In this document: positions 33,655-42,663 of the stretch, piece by piece
Layout: every line of letters begins with the position of its first letter
Position numbering within the stretch: the stretch's first letter is position 1
Assembly (NCBI GenBank): GCA_947501685.1
Contig: CANMWQ010000006.1
Coordinates: 124,001 to 188,000 of the forward strand
From: an uncultured Litoreibacter sp.
GTDB lineage: Bacteria > Pseudomonadota > Alphaproteobacteria > Rhodobacterales > Rhodobacteraceae
Reading direction: 5' to 3'
DNA: 64,000 bases
Translations under genes and position numbers: made by a program
Notes under the pieces: generated by a model
Told to the model about the DNA's origin: nothing
The model's database searches: none
What the model saw: only the letters and a program-made list of their open reading frames with translations

Positions 33655-35226
33655 ATGCGCACTCTCTTCACTTCCGCGGCGGCGCTGGCGCTGTCAACGG
33701 GCGTTGCGGCGGCGGATTATAGCCTGACCATCCTGCACACCAATGACTTCCATGCGCGGTTCGAGCCGATCAGCAAATATGACAGCGGTTGCTCTGCGGA
33801 GGACAACACAGCCGGCGAATGTTTCGGCGGCTGGGCGCGGCTGGTCAATGCGGTCAAGGACGCGCGGGCGCGGACGAACAATTCCATTCTGGTCGATGGC
33901 GGTGACCAATTCCAAGGCACGCTGTTCTACACCTATTATAAGGGCACGGTCGCGGCCGAGATGATGAACGGGCTGGGCTATGACGGCATGACCGTCGGCA
34001 ACCACGAGTTCGACGACGGCCCGGAGGTCCTCGCGGGCTTCATGGATAGCGTCAACTTCCCCGTGCTGATGTCCAATGCAGATGTCTCCGGCGAGGCGGC
34101 TTTGGCGGGTAAGCTGGCCAAATCCACCGTGATCGAGCGCGGCGGCGAGAAGATCGGCCTTATCGGCCTGACGCCGCAAGACACGCCTGATCTGGCGTCA
34201 CCGGGCAAGAACATCATCTTCACCGAGCCCGCCTCTGCCGTGCAGGGCGAGGTCGACAAGCTGACCGCCGAGGGCGTCAACAAGATCATCGTGCTCAGCC
34301 ATTCGGGCTTTGTGGTCGACAAGGAGGTCGCGGCCAACACCACGGGCGTGGATGTGATCGTGGGCGGGCATTCGAACACGCTCTTGTCCAACACCCAGGA
34401 GCGCGCGGTTGATGTCTACCCCGTCATGGTCGGCGACACGGCCATCGTGCAGGCCTATGCCTATGGCAAATTTCTGGGCGAGCTGAATGTCACGTTCGAC
34501 GACGCGGGCAAGATCACCGAGGCCAAGGGCGAGCCGCTTTTGATTGATGCCGCGGTCGCTGAGGATGACGCTATTGTGGCCCGCATCGGCCAGCTGGCAG
34601 GGCCGCTCGATGAGATCCGCAACAAGGTGGTGGCCTCTGCGGCGGGGGCTTTGGAAGGCGACCGCGCGGTCTGCCGGGTCGAGGAATGCGCGATGGGCAA
34701 CCTGATTGCCGACGCCATGCTGGCCCGGGTAAAGGATCAGGGGATTGATATCGCGATCATGAACTCCGGCGGCATCCGCGCCTCCATTGATGCGGGCGAG
34801 GTGACGATGGGCGAGGTGCTGACCGTGCTGCCCTTCCAGAACACGCTGTCGACATTTCAGGTGTCGGGCCAGACCATCATCGAGGCGCTGGAAAATGGCG
34901 TGAGCCAGGTCGAAGAGGTGAAAGGCCGCTTCCCGCAGGTCGCGGGTCTGAAATACACATGGGACGCCTCCGTGGCACCGGGTGAGGGCCGCATTCAGGA
35001 GGTGATGGTTCAAGACGGCGACAGCTTCGTGCCGATTGACCCCGCCAAAACCTATGGCGTTGCGTCCAATAATTTCGTGCGCAACGGCGGCGACGGGTTC
35101 AAAATGTTCACCACTGCCGAGAATGCCTATGATTTCGGGCCGGATGTGGCGGATGTTGTGGCCGAATATATGGCTGCGAATGGTGACAATGCCGTGTCCG
35201 TTGAGGGGCGTATCACCAGGCAATAA
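33655..35226 (+). CDS. Periplasmic 5'-nucleotidase/UDP-sugar hydrolase family protein
   Basis: A 523-residue exported metallophosphoesterase. Signal peptide residues 1-20; metal residues Asp31 and His33 (LHTNDFHARFEP), VDGGDQFQG, GNHEFDDG and HSGFVVD/GGHSNTLL; a C-terminal UshA-type substrate domain with NSGGIRASI, VLPFQNTLS and NNFVRNGGDGF. It would release phosphate and nucleosides from external nucleotides. A strong AGGGGGA site precedes ATG. Followed by repeat copy 6. Confidence 0.9.
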   Translation: MRTLFTSAAALALSTGVAAADYSLTILHTNDFHARFEPISKYDSGCSAEDNTAGECFGGWARLVNAVKDARARTNNSILVDGGDQFQGTLFYTYYKGTVAAEMMNGLGYDGMTVGNHEFDDGPEVLAGFMDSVNFPVLMSNADVSGEAALAGKLAKSTVIERGGEKIGLIGLTPQDTPDLASPGKNIIFTEPASAVQGEVDKLTAEGVNKIIVLSHSGFVVDKEVAANTTGVDVIVGGHSNTLLSNTQERAVDVYPVMVGDTAIVQAYAYGKFLGELNVTFDDAGKITEAKGEPLLIDAAVAEDDAIVARIGQLAGPLDEIRNKVVASAAGALEGDRAVCRVEECAMGNLIADAMLARVKDQGIDIAIMNSGGIRASIDAGEVTMGEVLTVLPFQNTLSTFQVSGQTIIEALENGVSQVEEVKGRFPQVAGLKYTWDASVAPGEGRIQEVMVQDGDSFVPIDPAKTYGVASNNFVRNGGDGFKMFTTAENAYDFGPDVADVVAEYMAANGDNAVSVEGRITRQ

Positions 35227-35254
35227 GGGGTTCGTCGCGGCGGTGCCGCGCCGA

Positions 35255-35312
35255 TCCGCTGGGGAGGCTCTGCCTCCCCAGACCCCTCCGGAGTATTTTT
35301 GAAGCAATGATG
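35255..35312 (+). repeat. Intergenic hairpin-plus-tail element, copy 6
   Basis: A perfect nine-base stem TGGGGAGGC/GCCTCCCCA with a TCT loop (35260-35280), then the tail CCGGAGTATTTTTGAAGCA and TGATGG (35288-35313). It lies between two plus-strand genes, the nucleotidase and the SRAP gene, whose ATG is only about ten bases past the tail. Confidence 0.75.
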
Positions 35313-35323
35313 GGGAAAGAGCC

Positions 35324-36016
35324 ATGTGTGGACGCTTTGCTCTGACATTGCCGCATGAGGCGATGGGCCAGATGTTTGGCGCGACGCTGGCAAATGATCT
35401 GCCGCCTTTGCCAAATTACAATATTTGTCCGACCAATCAGATTTGTGCCGTGACGTCGGATGCGGGTCTGCGGCATGTGACCTCCATGCGCTGGGGGTTC
35501 ATTCCGCATTGGTATGCCAAGCCGAATGGGGGCCCGCTTTTGATCAATGCGCGGGGCGAGACCATTGCCGAAAAGCCCGCCTTCAAGACCGCCGTGCGCG
35601 ACCGCCGCTGCCTGATCCCCGCCAGCGGGTTTTACGAATGGTCCAAGGATGCGGATGACACGCGCCTGCCGTGGTATATCCGCCACGCCGACGGCGCGCC
35701 GATTGTTTTTGCAGGCGTCTGGCAGCGCTGGGAGCGTGAGGGCGAGGCCCATACCGCCTGCGCCATTGTCACCACCGGCGCGGGGCAGGGGATGTCCGCC
35801 ATCCACCACCGCGAGCCGGTCACCCTGTCTGAGGGCGATTACGCCAAATGGCTGGGCGAGGACGGTAAGGGGGCGGCGCTTTTGATGGGCCCCGCACCCG
35901 AGGAGCAGCTGGAGTTCTTCCGCGTGGACGCGCGGGTCAACTCCAACCGCGCCTCCGGGCCGGAGTTGATTGAGCCGCTGGGTGAGCCGCCGGATGACGC
36001 CACAAAAGCGGGCTGA
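35324..36016 (+). CDS. SRAP-family DNA-protein crosslink protein (YedK/HMCES)
   Basis: A 230-residue SOS response-associated peptidase-like protein, which shields abasic sites in single-stranded DNA by a covalent link through Cys2. MCGRFALTL (Cys2), NICPTNQI, LINARGETI, the Glu in ASGFYEW and the His in AIHHREPV are the conserved residues, and VNSNRASGPELIEP closes the family core. Monocistronic, 62 bases before the acyl-CoA synthetase gene. Confidence 0.9.
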   Translation: MCGRFALTLPHEAMGQMFGATLANDLPPLPNYNICPTNQICAVTSDAGLRHVTSMRWGFIPHWYAKPNGGPLLINARGETIAEKPAFKTAVRDRRCLIPASGFYEWSKDADDTRLPWYIRHADGAPIVFAGVWQRWEREGEAHTACAIVTTGAGQGMSAIHHREPVTLSEGDYAKWLGEDGKGAALLMGPAPEEQLEFFRVDARVNSNRASGPELIEPLGEPPDDATKAG

Positions 36017-36078
36017 GACTTGCGCTTGGCGGCTGCCTGCGGCAGGTCAGGGACAAAGTGTTCAAAGGAGCTGCCCCC

Positions 36079-37605
36079 ATGTCGACCTACGCCGCGCTGA
36101 TTGCTGATCATGACCCTATGCATTTTGCCATTGGCGCGCCCGGCAGGCCGTGGATGAGCTATGGCGCGCTGCGCGATCAGGCGGGCTATGTGGCCTCGGC
36201 ACTGCACGGGTTTGGCATTGGGCGCGGCGACCGGGTGGCCATTGTGTTGCCGAACGGGCCTGAAATGGCCTCCGCCTTCGTTTGTGTGGCGCAGGCGGCG
36301 GTCACGGCCCCGCTGAACCCCGGCTATAAGCAAGATGAATACGCCTTCTACCTTGACGATCTGAAGGCCCGCGCCCTGATCGTGATGGAGGGCTATGACG
36401 GCCCCGCGCTGGCGGCCGCCCTTGGTTTGGGCATCTCCGTGATCCGTGTTGTCGTGGGGCCGGAGCATCCGGCAGGCGGGTTCGTGTTGACCCAGGACGG
36501 CGACGCGTTGCAGGGCGCGGACATAGCCGCCCCCACGTCCGGTGACGTGGCGTTGATCCTGCACACATCGGGCACCACCTCGCGCCCCAAGATCGTGCCG
36601 CTTTTGCAGTCTAACGTGGTGGCCTCCGCTCGGCATATCGAGGCCTCGCTGGCGCTAAGCGCGGAAGATCGCTGTATGAATGTTATGCCGCTGTTTCACA
36701 TCCACGGGTTGATCGCCGCGGTCTCCGCCACGCTGGCCTCGGGCGGTCAGGTCTGGTGCGCGCCGGGCTTTGACGCGCTGAAATTCTTCACATGGATGGG
36801 GGAGGCCGCGCCGACATGGTACACCGCCGTGCCCACCATGCACCAAGCCATCCTGTCCCGCGCGCCGCGCAACGCAGACACCATCGCCGCCCATCCTTTG
36901 CGCTTCCTGCGGTCGTCCTCGGCCTCCCTGCCACCGCAAGTGTTCAAGGCGTTGGAAGAGGCGTTCAGCGCCCCCGTCATCGAAGGCTATGGCATGACCG
37001 AGGCCGCGCATCAGATGGCCTCCAACCCGCTGCCGCCCCGCGCCCAAAAGCCCGGCTCCGTCGGGGTTGAGGCAGGCCCGCAGGTGCGCATCGCCCATGA
37101 GACCGAGCCCCGCCTGATCGACGGTGTGGGGGAGATCGTGATCTCCGGCCCCAACGTCACGCCGGGCTACGAGAACAACGACAAAGCCAATGCCGAAAAC
37201 TTCTTTGAGGCGGGCGGCCAGCGCTGGTTCCGCACCGGCGACCAAGGCCAGTTCGACGCGGAGAGCTACCTGTCCCTCACAGGCCGCCTCAAGGAAATCA
37301 TCAACCGCGGCGGGGAGAAAATCAGCCCGCTGGAAATCGACGAAATGCTGATGGACCACCCCGACGTGGCACAGGTGGTCAGCTTCGCGGTGCCGCACCC
37401 AAAGCTGGGCGAGGAGGTCGGCGCGGCCATCGTGCTGAAAGAGGGCAAGACCACCGAGGCCGAGCTGAAAGCCTTCGCCAAAACCCGCGTCGCTGAGTTC
37501 AAAATCCCGCGCCATATCATCATCATGGACGAGATCCCCAAAGGCGCCACCGGCAAGATGCAACGCATCGGCATGGCCGAGAAACTGGGCCTCGTGAAGC
37601 TGTGA
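36079..37605 (+). CDS. Acyl-CoA synthetase, oxalate-CoA ligase-like
   Basis: A 508-residue AMP-binding enzyme. HTSGTTSRPKIVPLLQ (from residue 162), EGYGMTEAAHQM, WFRTGDQGQFD, GRLKEIINRGGEKISPLEID and KGATGKMQRIGM mark the adenylation and C-terminal domains. The wording NVMPLFHIHGLIA and YTAVPTMHQAIL is that of plant AAE3/yeast Pcs60 oxalyl-CoA synthetases, so oxalate or a similar small diacid is the best guess. ATG at 36079 follows AAAGGAG. It overlaps the reductase gene by four bases. Confidence 0.87.
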   Translation: MSTYAALIADHDPMHFAIGAPGRPWMSYGALRDQAGYVASALHGFGIGRGDRVAIVLPNGPEMASAFVCVAQAAVTAPLNPGYKQDEYAFYLDDLKARALIVMEGYDGPALAAALGLGISVIRVVVGPEHPAGGFVLTQDGDALQGADIAAPTSGDVALILHTSGTTSRPKIVPLLQSNVVASARHIEASLALSAEDRCMNVMPLFHIHGLIAAVSATLASGGQVWCAPGFDALKFFTWMGEAAPTWYTAVPTMHQAILSRAPRNADTIAAHPLRFLRSSSASLPPQVFKALEEAFSAPVIEGYGMTEAAHQMASNPLPPRAQKPGSVGVEAGPQVRIAHETEPRLIDGVGEIVISGPNVTPGYENNDKANAENFFEAGGQRWFRTGDQGQFDAESYLSLTGRLKEIINRGGEKISPLEIDEMLMDHPDVAQVVSFAVPHPKLGEEVGAAIVLKEGKTTEAELKAFAKTRVAEFKIPRHIIIMDEIPKGATGKMQRIGMAEKLGLVKL

Positions 37606-38576
37606 AAATCTGCGTCTTCGGGGCAGGGGCCATTGGCGGCTATCTCGGGGCCAAACTCGCCCAGACCGACGCGGAGGTCTCCTTGATCGCCCGCGGCCCG
37701 CATCTGGAGGCCATGCAGGATAACGGCCTGACCCTCATCGAGGAAAACGGCTACGTCAATGTCGACGTCATCGCGTCGGACACCGCTTCCTTCCTCGGCC
37801 CGCAGGACTACGTCTTCATCACGCTCAAGGCCCATTCCGTCCCGCCCGTCCTGGACAAGATCGCGCCGCTCATCGGCCCCGACACCACCGTGGTCTCCGC
37901 CGTCAACGGCGTCCCGTGGTGGTATTTCTACGGGCTGGACGGCCCGCTCAAAAACACCCGCCTTGCCTCCGTCGATCCGGGCGACGCGCAATGGAGCACC
38001 TTCACGCCCGAAAAGACCCTCGGCTGCGTCGTCTACCCTGCCGCAGAGGTCGTCCAACCCGGCGTCATCCGCCACATCGAGGGCAATCGCTTCACCCTCG
38101 GAGAGCCCTCCGGCGAGACATCCGACCGCGCGCGCGCCCTCTCCAAAAAGCTGATCGAGGCCGGTTTGAAAGCGCCTGTCCGTCCCAAAATCCGCGACGA
38201 GATCTGGGTCAAGCTCTGGGACAATCTCAGCTTCAACCCGATCTCCGCCCTGACCCACGCGACGCTGGATGAGCTCTGCACCGACCCCGGCACCCGCGCG
38301 CTCGCCCGCGCCATGATGGTTGAGGCGCAAGCCATCGCCGAAGCCTTGGGCGTCACCTTCCCCATCACCGTCGACAAACGCATAAACGGAGCCGCCGCCG
38401 TCGGCCCCCACCGCACCAGCATGTGGCAAGACTTGGATGCGGGCAGGCCGATGGAAATCGAAGCGCTTGTGGGCGCGGTATCGGAGTTGGGGAGGCTGGT
38501 CGGCAAGCCGACGCCGATGATTGATGCGGTGCTGGCGTTGATCAGGTTGCGGGCTGCGACGGCTGGAGTTGGCTAG
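37602..38576 (+). CDS. PanE/ApbA-family ketopantoate reductase-like protein
   Basis: A 324-residue NADPH-dependent reductase: FGAGAIGGYLGAKLA nucleotide motif at the start, Lys in FITLKAHSV, GCVVYPAAEV and the catalytic-domain Lys in EIWVKLWDNLSFNPISAL, with Asn nearby as in PanE. True PanE makes pantoate, but many paralogues reduce other 2-keto acids. The GTG start overlaps the acyl-CoA synthetase stop by four bases, suggesting a shared role rather than pantothenate synthesis. Its end borders an AT-rich island. Confidence 0.83.
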   Translation: MKICVFGAGAIGGYLGAKLAQTDAEVSLIARGPHLEAMQDNGLTLIEENGYVNVDVIASDTASFLGPQDYVFITLKAHSVPPVLDKIAPLIGPDTTVVSAVNGVPWWYFYGLDGPLKNTRLASVDPGDAQWSTFTPEKTLGCVVYPAAEVVQPGVIRHIEGNRFTLGEPSGETSDRARALSKKLIEAGLKAPVRPKIRDEIWVKLWDNLSFNPISALTHATLDELCTDPGTRALARAMMVEAQAIAEALGVTFPITVDKRINGAAAVGPHRTSMWQDLDAGRPMEIEALVGAVSELGRLVGKPTPMIDAVLALIRLRAATAGVG

Positions 38577-38678
38577 GTTGAACTTTGATATACAAGCAAC
38601 TAGATTTACCGAACAGGCATTGGGTCGCTGAAATTATTTGAAGCCCGTAGTTATTAGAAATTTTGTTAGGTAGGTATT

Positions 38679-39563
38679 TTGCAACAAATCGGTTTGTATG
38701 TTCATCGCTTAAGGATATTGGAAGATTTCGATAGGATTGAACTTGGTTCTCAAGCTGGACAGTTTGATCTTGCTGAGTTTGTTCACAATTTTACTGCTCA
38801 CCACACAAACGAGTTTATTGAGGGCGGTGAACGGCGGTCTAAGTTAGCAGACGTCTTGGAAAGTGATGAGTTTATATCTGGCGTTATCCGATACGGTACA
38901 ACAGGAATTGCATCTGACATTGTTAGTTCGGAGACGGACGAAATTTTACTCCGCCGTGAAAGAGAGGACGTCGAGTACATTCCTCTATATTTCTGTTTTT
39001 ATACGCCCGATGGTGAGGATACCTGGTATATCGTTACTCAGTCTTTCGGTGGGAGATCCTGTTCGTCATCGTTCAATTTGGCATTCAGAGATTTTGTTAG
39101 CAATCAGATTAACCAGTCAGTTATGATCCAAAAGGTTATGCCTATTGACGGGATCGACGTGGCTGGTCAGGCAGTGCAGAAGCTTACGCTTGTTCGTAGG
39201 CACGTAAATTCCAGTGAGTTTGAGGAGCAGATTGGTGATTTGGCAAGGGAGTTGAAAGTCTCAATGTCTATCTCGGTCGATGGTAGGGGCGCATTGGGCG
39301 TTTTTGACACCATTCGAGATCGCATCAGCGGGCGAGAAGATGTCGCCATGATATATGATGGAATCGAATTCGAAGAAGCCCAAGCTACTGTTCGTATCGG
39401 GTCGTCATATCGACAAGTTGGCATCGTTGGGCCCAGTAACAACGCGGGGGTCGTAGATATATCAGATCAGGTGGAAAGAGACGCTGACGAAATTCCGGTA
39501 TTCGCTTCAATAGATGAAATCTCTAAAACAAATTTGCGCCGATTACTTGATCGAGTATCGTGA
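38679..39563 (+). CDS. Unrecognised soluble protein of an AT-rich two-gene island
   Basis: A 294-residue protein with no signal peptide or membrane helix that I can see and no motif I recognise. Notable parts are an N-terminal EFVHNFTAHHTNEF, a region FYTPDGEDTWYIVTQSFGGRS, and an acidic stretch near VDISDQVERDADEIP. A TTG start at 38679 follows TTAGGTAGG. Sampled lines here are about 37-45% G+C against about 68% in the neighbouring reductase gene, and codons are AT-rich, so it is probably acquired. The gene for a membrane protein starts three bases after its stop. Function unknown; a defence role is a hypothesis. Confidence 0.7.
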   Translation: MQQIGLYVHRLRILEDFDRIELGSQAGQFDLAEFVHNFTAHHTNEFIEGGERRSKLADVLESDEFISGVIRYGTTGIASDIVSSETDEILLRREREDVEYIPLYFCFYTPDGEDTWYIVTQSFGGRSCSSSFNLAFRDFVSNQINQSVMIQKVMPIDGIDVAGQAVQKLTLVRRHVNSSEFEEQIGDLARELKVSMSISVDGRGALGVFDTIRDRISGREDVAMIYDGIEFEEAQATVRIGSSYRQVGIVGPSNNAGVVDISDQVERDADEIPVFASIDEISKTNLRRLLDRVS

Positions 39564-39566
39564 CCA

Positions 39567-40028
39567 ATGAGTAAAATAAAAAAGAGCGAAACAGGCCCAG
39601 TATTTTGGGCTAGCATATTGGTGCCGTTAGCGGCTGCAGTATTGGCGCTCAGGTTCGACATGCACGTGTCAGATGAAGCGCTAAGTTTGATAGTCTCTGT
39701 CTTTTCGATAGTGTCAGCGCTCCTGTTTGGTGCGCTATTTTCGATTTTCTCAGTAGCTTCTTCAATAGATCGAATTAAGTTGTCACGAGAATTCAGAAAT
39801 CTGGCTTCTTTCAAGAGGCAGCTACGTCGCATAAACCGGACGGTCATATATCTCGTCGCTCTGTCTGCGGTTTCGGTTTGCGTTACCTTAGTATTTTTCT
39901 TGGTAACATTAGGCGAGCAATTCGAAACGTTTACCTTGGTGTTTCTAATTGTGCATTTCTTCGCGGTATTCTTTCCGTTGATTTTGCAGATCTATGCTGT
40001 GTTGGAATTGGCCTACAGAAAGATTTAG
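39567..40028 (+). CDS. Unrecognised four-helix membrane protein of the AT-rich island
   Basis: A 153-residue integral membrane protein with four predicted helices: about 12-30 (VFWASILVPLAAAVLALRF), 38-62, 89-112 (TVIYLVALSAVSVCVTLVFF) and 121-146. A basic loop (IDRIKLSREFRNLASFKRQLRRINR) between helices 2 and 3 should face the cytoplasm. The start is three bases after the previous stop, so the two genes are one transcript. Small multi-helix proteins of this kind act as membrane effectors in several defence and toxin systems, which makes the pair a candidate; no direct evidence. Confidence 0.7.
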   Translation: MSKIKKSETGPVFWASILVPLAAAVLALRFDMHVSDEALSLIVSVFSIVSALLFGALFSIFSVASSIDRIKLSREFRNLASFKRQLRRINRTVIYLVALSAVSVCVTLVFFLVTLGEQFETFTLVFLIVHFFAVFFPLILQIYAVLELAYRKI

Positions 40029-40055
40029 AAGTTACGTGGCGAAGCTTAGCAAGCC

Positions 40056-40102
40056 GTAGGGTGGGTGGTTCCAAAGGCGGCACGCCTATGGATGCACCCA
40101 CC
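40056..40102. repeat. REP-like nested palindrome at the island's right edge
   Basis: GTAGGGTGGGTG is matched by CACCCACC: an eight-base stem (40060-40067 with 40095-40102) encloses inner arms TCCA/TGGA and AGGCG/CGCCT around a GCA loop. It belongs with the shorter GTAGGGTGGGC palindrome at 25430. It lies 28 bases after the AT-rich membrane gene, where base composition returns to normal. Confidence 0.65.
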
Positions 40103-40109
40103 AAACCCC

Positions 40110-40538
40110 TCACCAAAACCACCACCACCTGCGCCGTCTGACCTGCCGGTCAGCCTCAACCTCCCGCACCACCTCCATCTCCTCCACCAACTCCCCGCCC
40201 GGCACCGGGTCCAACCCCGCTTTTGCCAGCACCTCCCGCTCGATCCGGCGGTCCAGCTGAACCCGCTGCACATGTTCCGCCGCCTCCGCATTGGTCAGGT
40301 GCAGCTCTTTGCCCAGCGTGAAGCTCACCGGGCGGTGGCCGTGATCGGTGATGTCTTCGGCGTCATGCAATTTGTGCAGCCGCCGCAGCTCCGCCATCGA
40401 CACCACCGCCGCGACCGCCTTACCGTGCCGCGTCAGGATGCAGCTGGAGCGGGGGTCTTGCATGTGGTGAACGATGGAGGGCAGCATGTCGCGGGCTTGC
40501 GTCGTCGTGACGCGATTTCTTTTAGAATTTGGTAACAT
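40110..40538 (-). CDS. Phd/YefM-family antitoxin-like protein, no adjacent toxin
   Basis: A 142-residue protein whose first half (VTTTQARDMLPSIVHHMQDP...CILTRHGKAVAAVVSMAELRRL) is the Phd/YefM DNA-binding fold. The second half is longer than usual (typical antitoxins are 75-95 residues) and ends in a strange basic-aromatic tail, RQVRRRRWWWFW, encoded by CACC-repeat-like DNA that may be a changed 3' end. No Doc/YoeB/RelE toxin is next to it. ATG at 40538 is used; the frame upstream overlaps the enolase gene. Confidence 0.7.
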   Translation of the reverse strand: MLPNSKRNRVTTTQARDMLPSIVHHMQDPRSSCILTRHGKAVAAVVSMAELRRLHKLHDAEDITDHGHRPVSFTLGKELHLTNAEAAEHVQRVQLDRRIEREVLAKAGLDPVPGGELVEEMEVVREVEADRQVRRRRWWWFW

Positions 40539-40612
40539 TTGGGCCTCGAAAATTTTGGGACATTTTGGGGAATGCGCCAAAATGTTTTGTCCCAAAATGA
40601 CCCAAAACCCTC

Positions 40613-41722
40613 TTAACTCACCGCGCGATGCTCGAACGGCGTTAACTTTTCCCACAAAAATTCCACGCCCGTTCCCGGCACATTAGGAGCCACCGCCATG
40701 TGATCCTCCACCATCAGCGGACGGGTCGTGTAGCGGTCAATCGGGAAGCTGTGCACCTCCAGCCAGCCGGGGTTTTTCTGGGCCGACACAAGGCTGACAT
40801 GCAGCTCCTGCATCCCGTGCGAGCAGATGGGAACGCCTGTGTTTTCAAACACTTGCGCGGCTTGCAGCCAGCCCGTTATGCCCCCACAATTGGACGCGTC
40901 AGGCTGGATGAAACTCAAGCGCGCCTGATCACGCGCATATTCGAACTCATGCACCGTGTGCAGGTTCTCCCCCATTGCCAAAGGCATATCCGTGGCCTCC
41001 GCAATCCGCGCAAAGCCTTGATAATCATCAGGAATTATCGGCTCTTCAAACCAGAAAATATCATAGGGCGCGAAGGCTTTCGCCGCCGCAATCGCCTGAT
41101 CCACGGACATGGAGTAATTGGCATCCACCATAAACCTATGATTTGGACCGATTAATTCCCGCACGGCCGCCACGCGTTCGACGTCTTGCGCCAGCTCCGG
41201 CTGGCCCACTTTGATCTTCACCGCATTGAAGCCCGCGTCCAAATACCCCTGCACAGAGGCCAATAACTTGGTTAACGGGAACCCCAGATCAATCCCCCCA
41301 CAATAGGCATGACACTGATCAGACACCCCTCCAACCATGCTAAGTAACGGTTTTTGCAGAGTTTTTCCGCGCATATCCCATAGCGCAATGTCCACCGCCG
41401 AGATCGCAAAAGAGGCCACACCTCCCCGCGCCACGTAATGCACATGCCACTGCATGGCATCGTATAATTCTTCAACGTTTTCAGCAGGTTGCCCGATCAG
41501 AAACGGCGCCAGATCATCCCGGATCATAGCCAGAATCGCCGAGCCCCCTTTGCCCCCGGTATAGGTATAGCCCGTCCCCGAGGATCCGTCTTCCAGCGTA
41601 ACAGTCGCCGTAACCAATTGAAAATGCGTATGATTTCCGTGTTTTGCGTCCACCAGAACCTCGTCCAACGGCACGTTGAACAGCCGCGCTTTGATCGACG
41701 TGATCCTCACAGATGCGCGCAT
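40613..41722 (-). CDS. Enolase-superfamily dehydratase/racemase (mandelate racemase-like)
   Basis: A 369-residue TIM-barrel enzyme with complete machinery: Lys169 and Lys171 (VKIKVG), metal ligands Asp200, Glu226 and Glu252, and His302 (CSHGMQ). It would abstract a proton next to a carboxylate, either dehydrating a sugar acid or racemising/isomerising one. Last catabolic gene of the minus-strand sugar-acid operon. ATG at 41722 overlaps the dehydrogenase stop by 16 bases; GTG at 41710, overlapping it by four, is equally plausible. Confidence 0.88.
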   Translation of the reverse strand: MRASVRITSIKARLFNVPLDEVLVDAKHGNHTHFQLVTATVTLEDGSSGTGYTYTGGKGGSAILAMIRDDLAPFLIGQPAENVEELYDAMQWHVHYVARGGVASFAISAVDIALWDMRGKTLQKPLLSMVGGVSDQCHAYCGGIDLGFPLTKLLASVQGYLDAGFNAVKIKVGQPELAQDVERVAAVRELIGPNHRFMVDANYSMSVDQAIAAAKAFAPYDIFWFEEPIIPDDYQGFARIAEATDMPLAMGENLHTVHEFEYARDQARLSFIQPDASNCGGITGWLQAAQVFENTGVPICSHGMQELHVSLVSAQKNPGWLEVHSFPIDRYTTRPLMVEDHMAVAPNVPGTGVEFLWEKLTPFEHRAVS

Positions 41723-42663
41723 TCGGGCACCGGCGTCAGCACGCTACCGTCTTGTTTCCATTGTAAAAGATTGTCCACCGTCAGCTTGCCCATCGCCGCC
41801 CGCGTCTCAACAGTGGCGGAGCCCACATGCGGCAGCAGAACGACATTATCCATCTCTTTCAATGCGTTAGGGATATGTGGTTCCTTCTCAAACACATCCA
41901 AACCCGCCGAGCCCAGCTTGCCCGATTGCAATGCCTCGATCAAAGCGGCCTCATCCACCACCGATCCACGCGCCACATTGATGAGCATGCCGTCTGGCCC
42001 CAAGGCCTCAAGCACTTGTTTATTCACAAGTTTTTCAGTGGCAGGCCCGCCGGGCGTGATGCAGACCAGCACGTCAGAGCGCTTCGCCATCGCCACCAGA
42101 TCATCGCAATATTCGTAAGGCAGGTCCTTCTTGGACCGCGTGTGATACAGAATTTCGGAGCCAAAAACGCCCAGTCTCTCCGCAATCTCCTGCCCAATGC
42201 GCCCCATCCCCAGCACGCCAACCACCCTGCCATCAGGACTGCGCGACAGAGGCGCGTTGCCCGAACTTTCCCACTCTCCAGACCGCGCATGGTGCTCATC
42301 AGCCAGTAAATTTCGGAAACCCGCCAGCATCAGCATCAACACCGTGTTGGCGACTTCGGCGTTCAAAACATTCGGCGTGTGGGACACTTTTATGCCCCGT
42401 GCAACGCAGGCATCCGTGTCGATCGCGTCATAACCGACCCCATAGGCGGAGGCGACTTTCAGGTTCGGGCAGGCCTCCATGATCCGGGACGGAACGCCGT
42501 CATGGCCGTTGGTCGCGAGCGCCTCAATTTTGGCCCCATGCTCCACTGCCCATGCGTCGAAGTCATTGATATCGTTCAATTTATGCAGGGTGAATTCGGC
42601 ACCCATTCGCTCCAACATCACGTCTGTGGCACCGCCAATCAGCAGCAGCTCAGGCTTGTTCAT
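41707..42663 (-). CDS. D-2-hydroxyacid dehydrogenase
   Basis: A 318-residue NAD(P)-dependent enzyme: [17 protein letters not shown], nucleotide motif [13 protein letters not shown], catalytic Arg in [11 protein letters not shown], Glu in LDVFEKEP and His in LLPHVGSAT. It is a glyoxylate/hydroxypyruvate reductase type, possibly reducing a 2-keto acid freed by the sugar-acid pathway. The frame stays open upstream to 43005 antisense to nothing useful; ATG at 42663 overlaps the FAH stop by four bases. Confidence 0.9.
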   Translation of the reverse strand: MNKPELLLIGGATDVMLERMGAEFTLHKLNDINDFDAWAVEHGAKIEALATNGHDGVPSRIMEACPNLKVASAYGVGYDAIDTDACVARGIKVSHTPNVLNAEVANTVLMLMLAGFRNLLADEHHARSGEWESSGNAPLSRSPDGRVVGVLGMGRIGQEIAERLGVFGSEILYHTRSKKDLPYEYCDDLVAMAKRSDVLVCITPGGPATEKLVNKQVLEALGPDGMLINVARGSVVDEAALIEALQSGKLGSAGLDVFEKEPHIPNALKEMDNVVLLPHVGSATVETRAAMGKLTVDNLLQWKQDGSVLTPVPECAHL

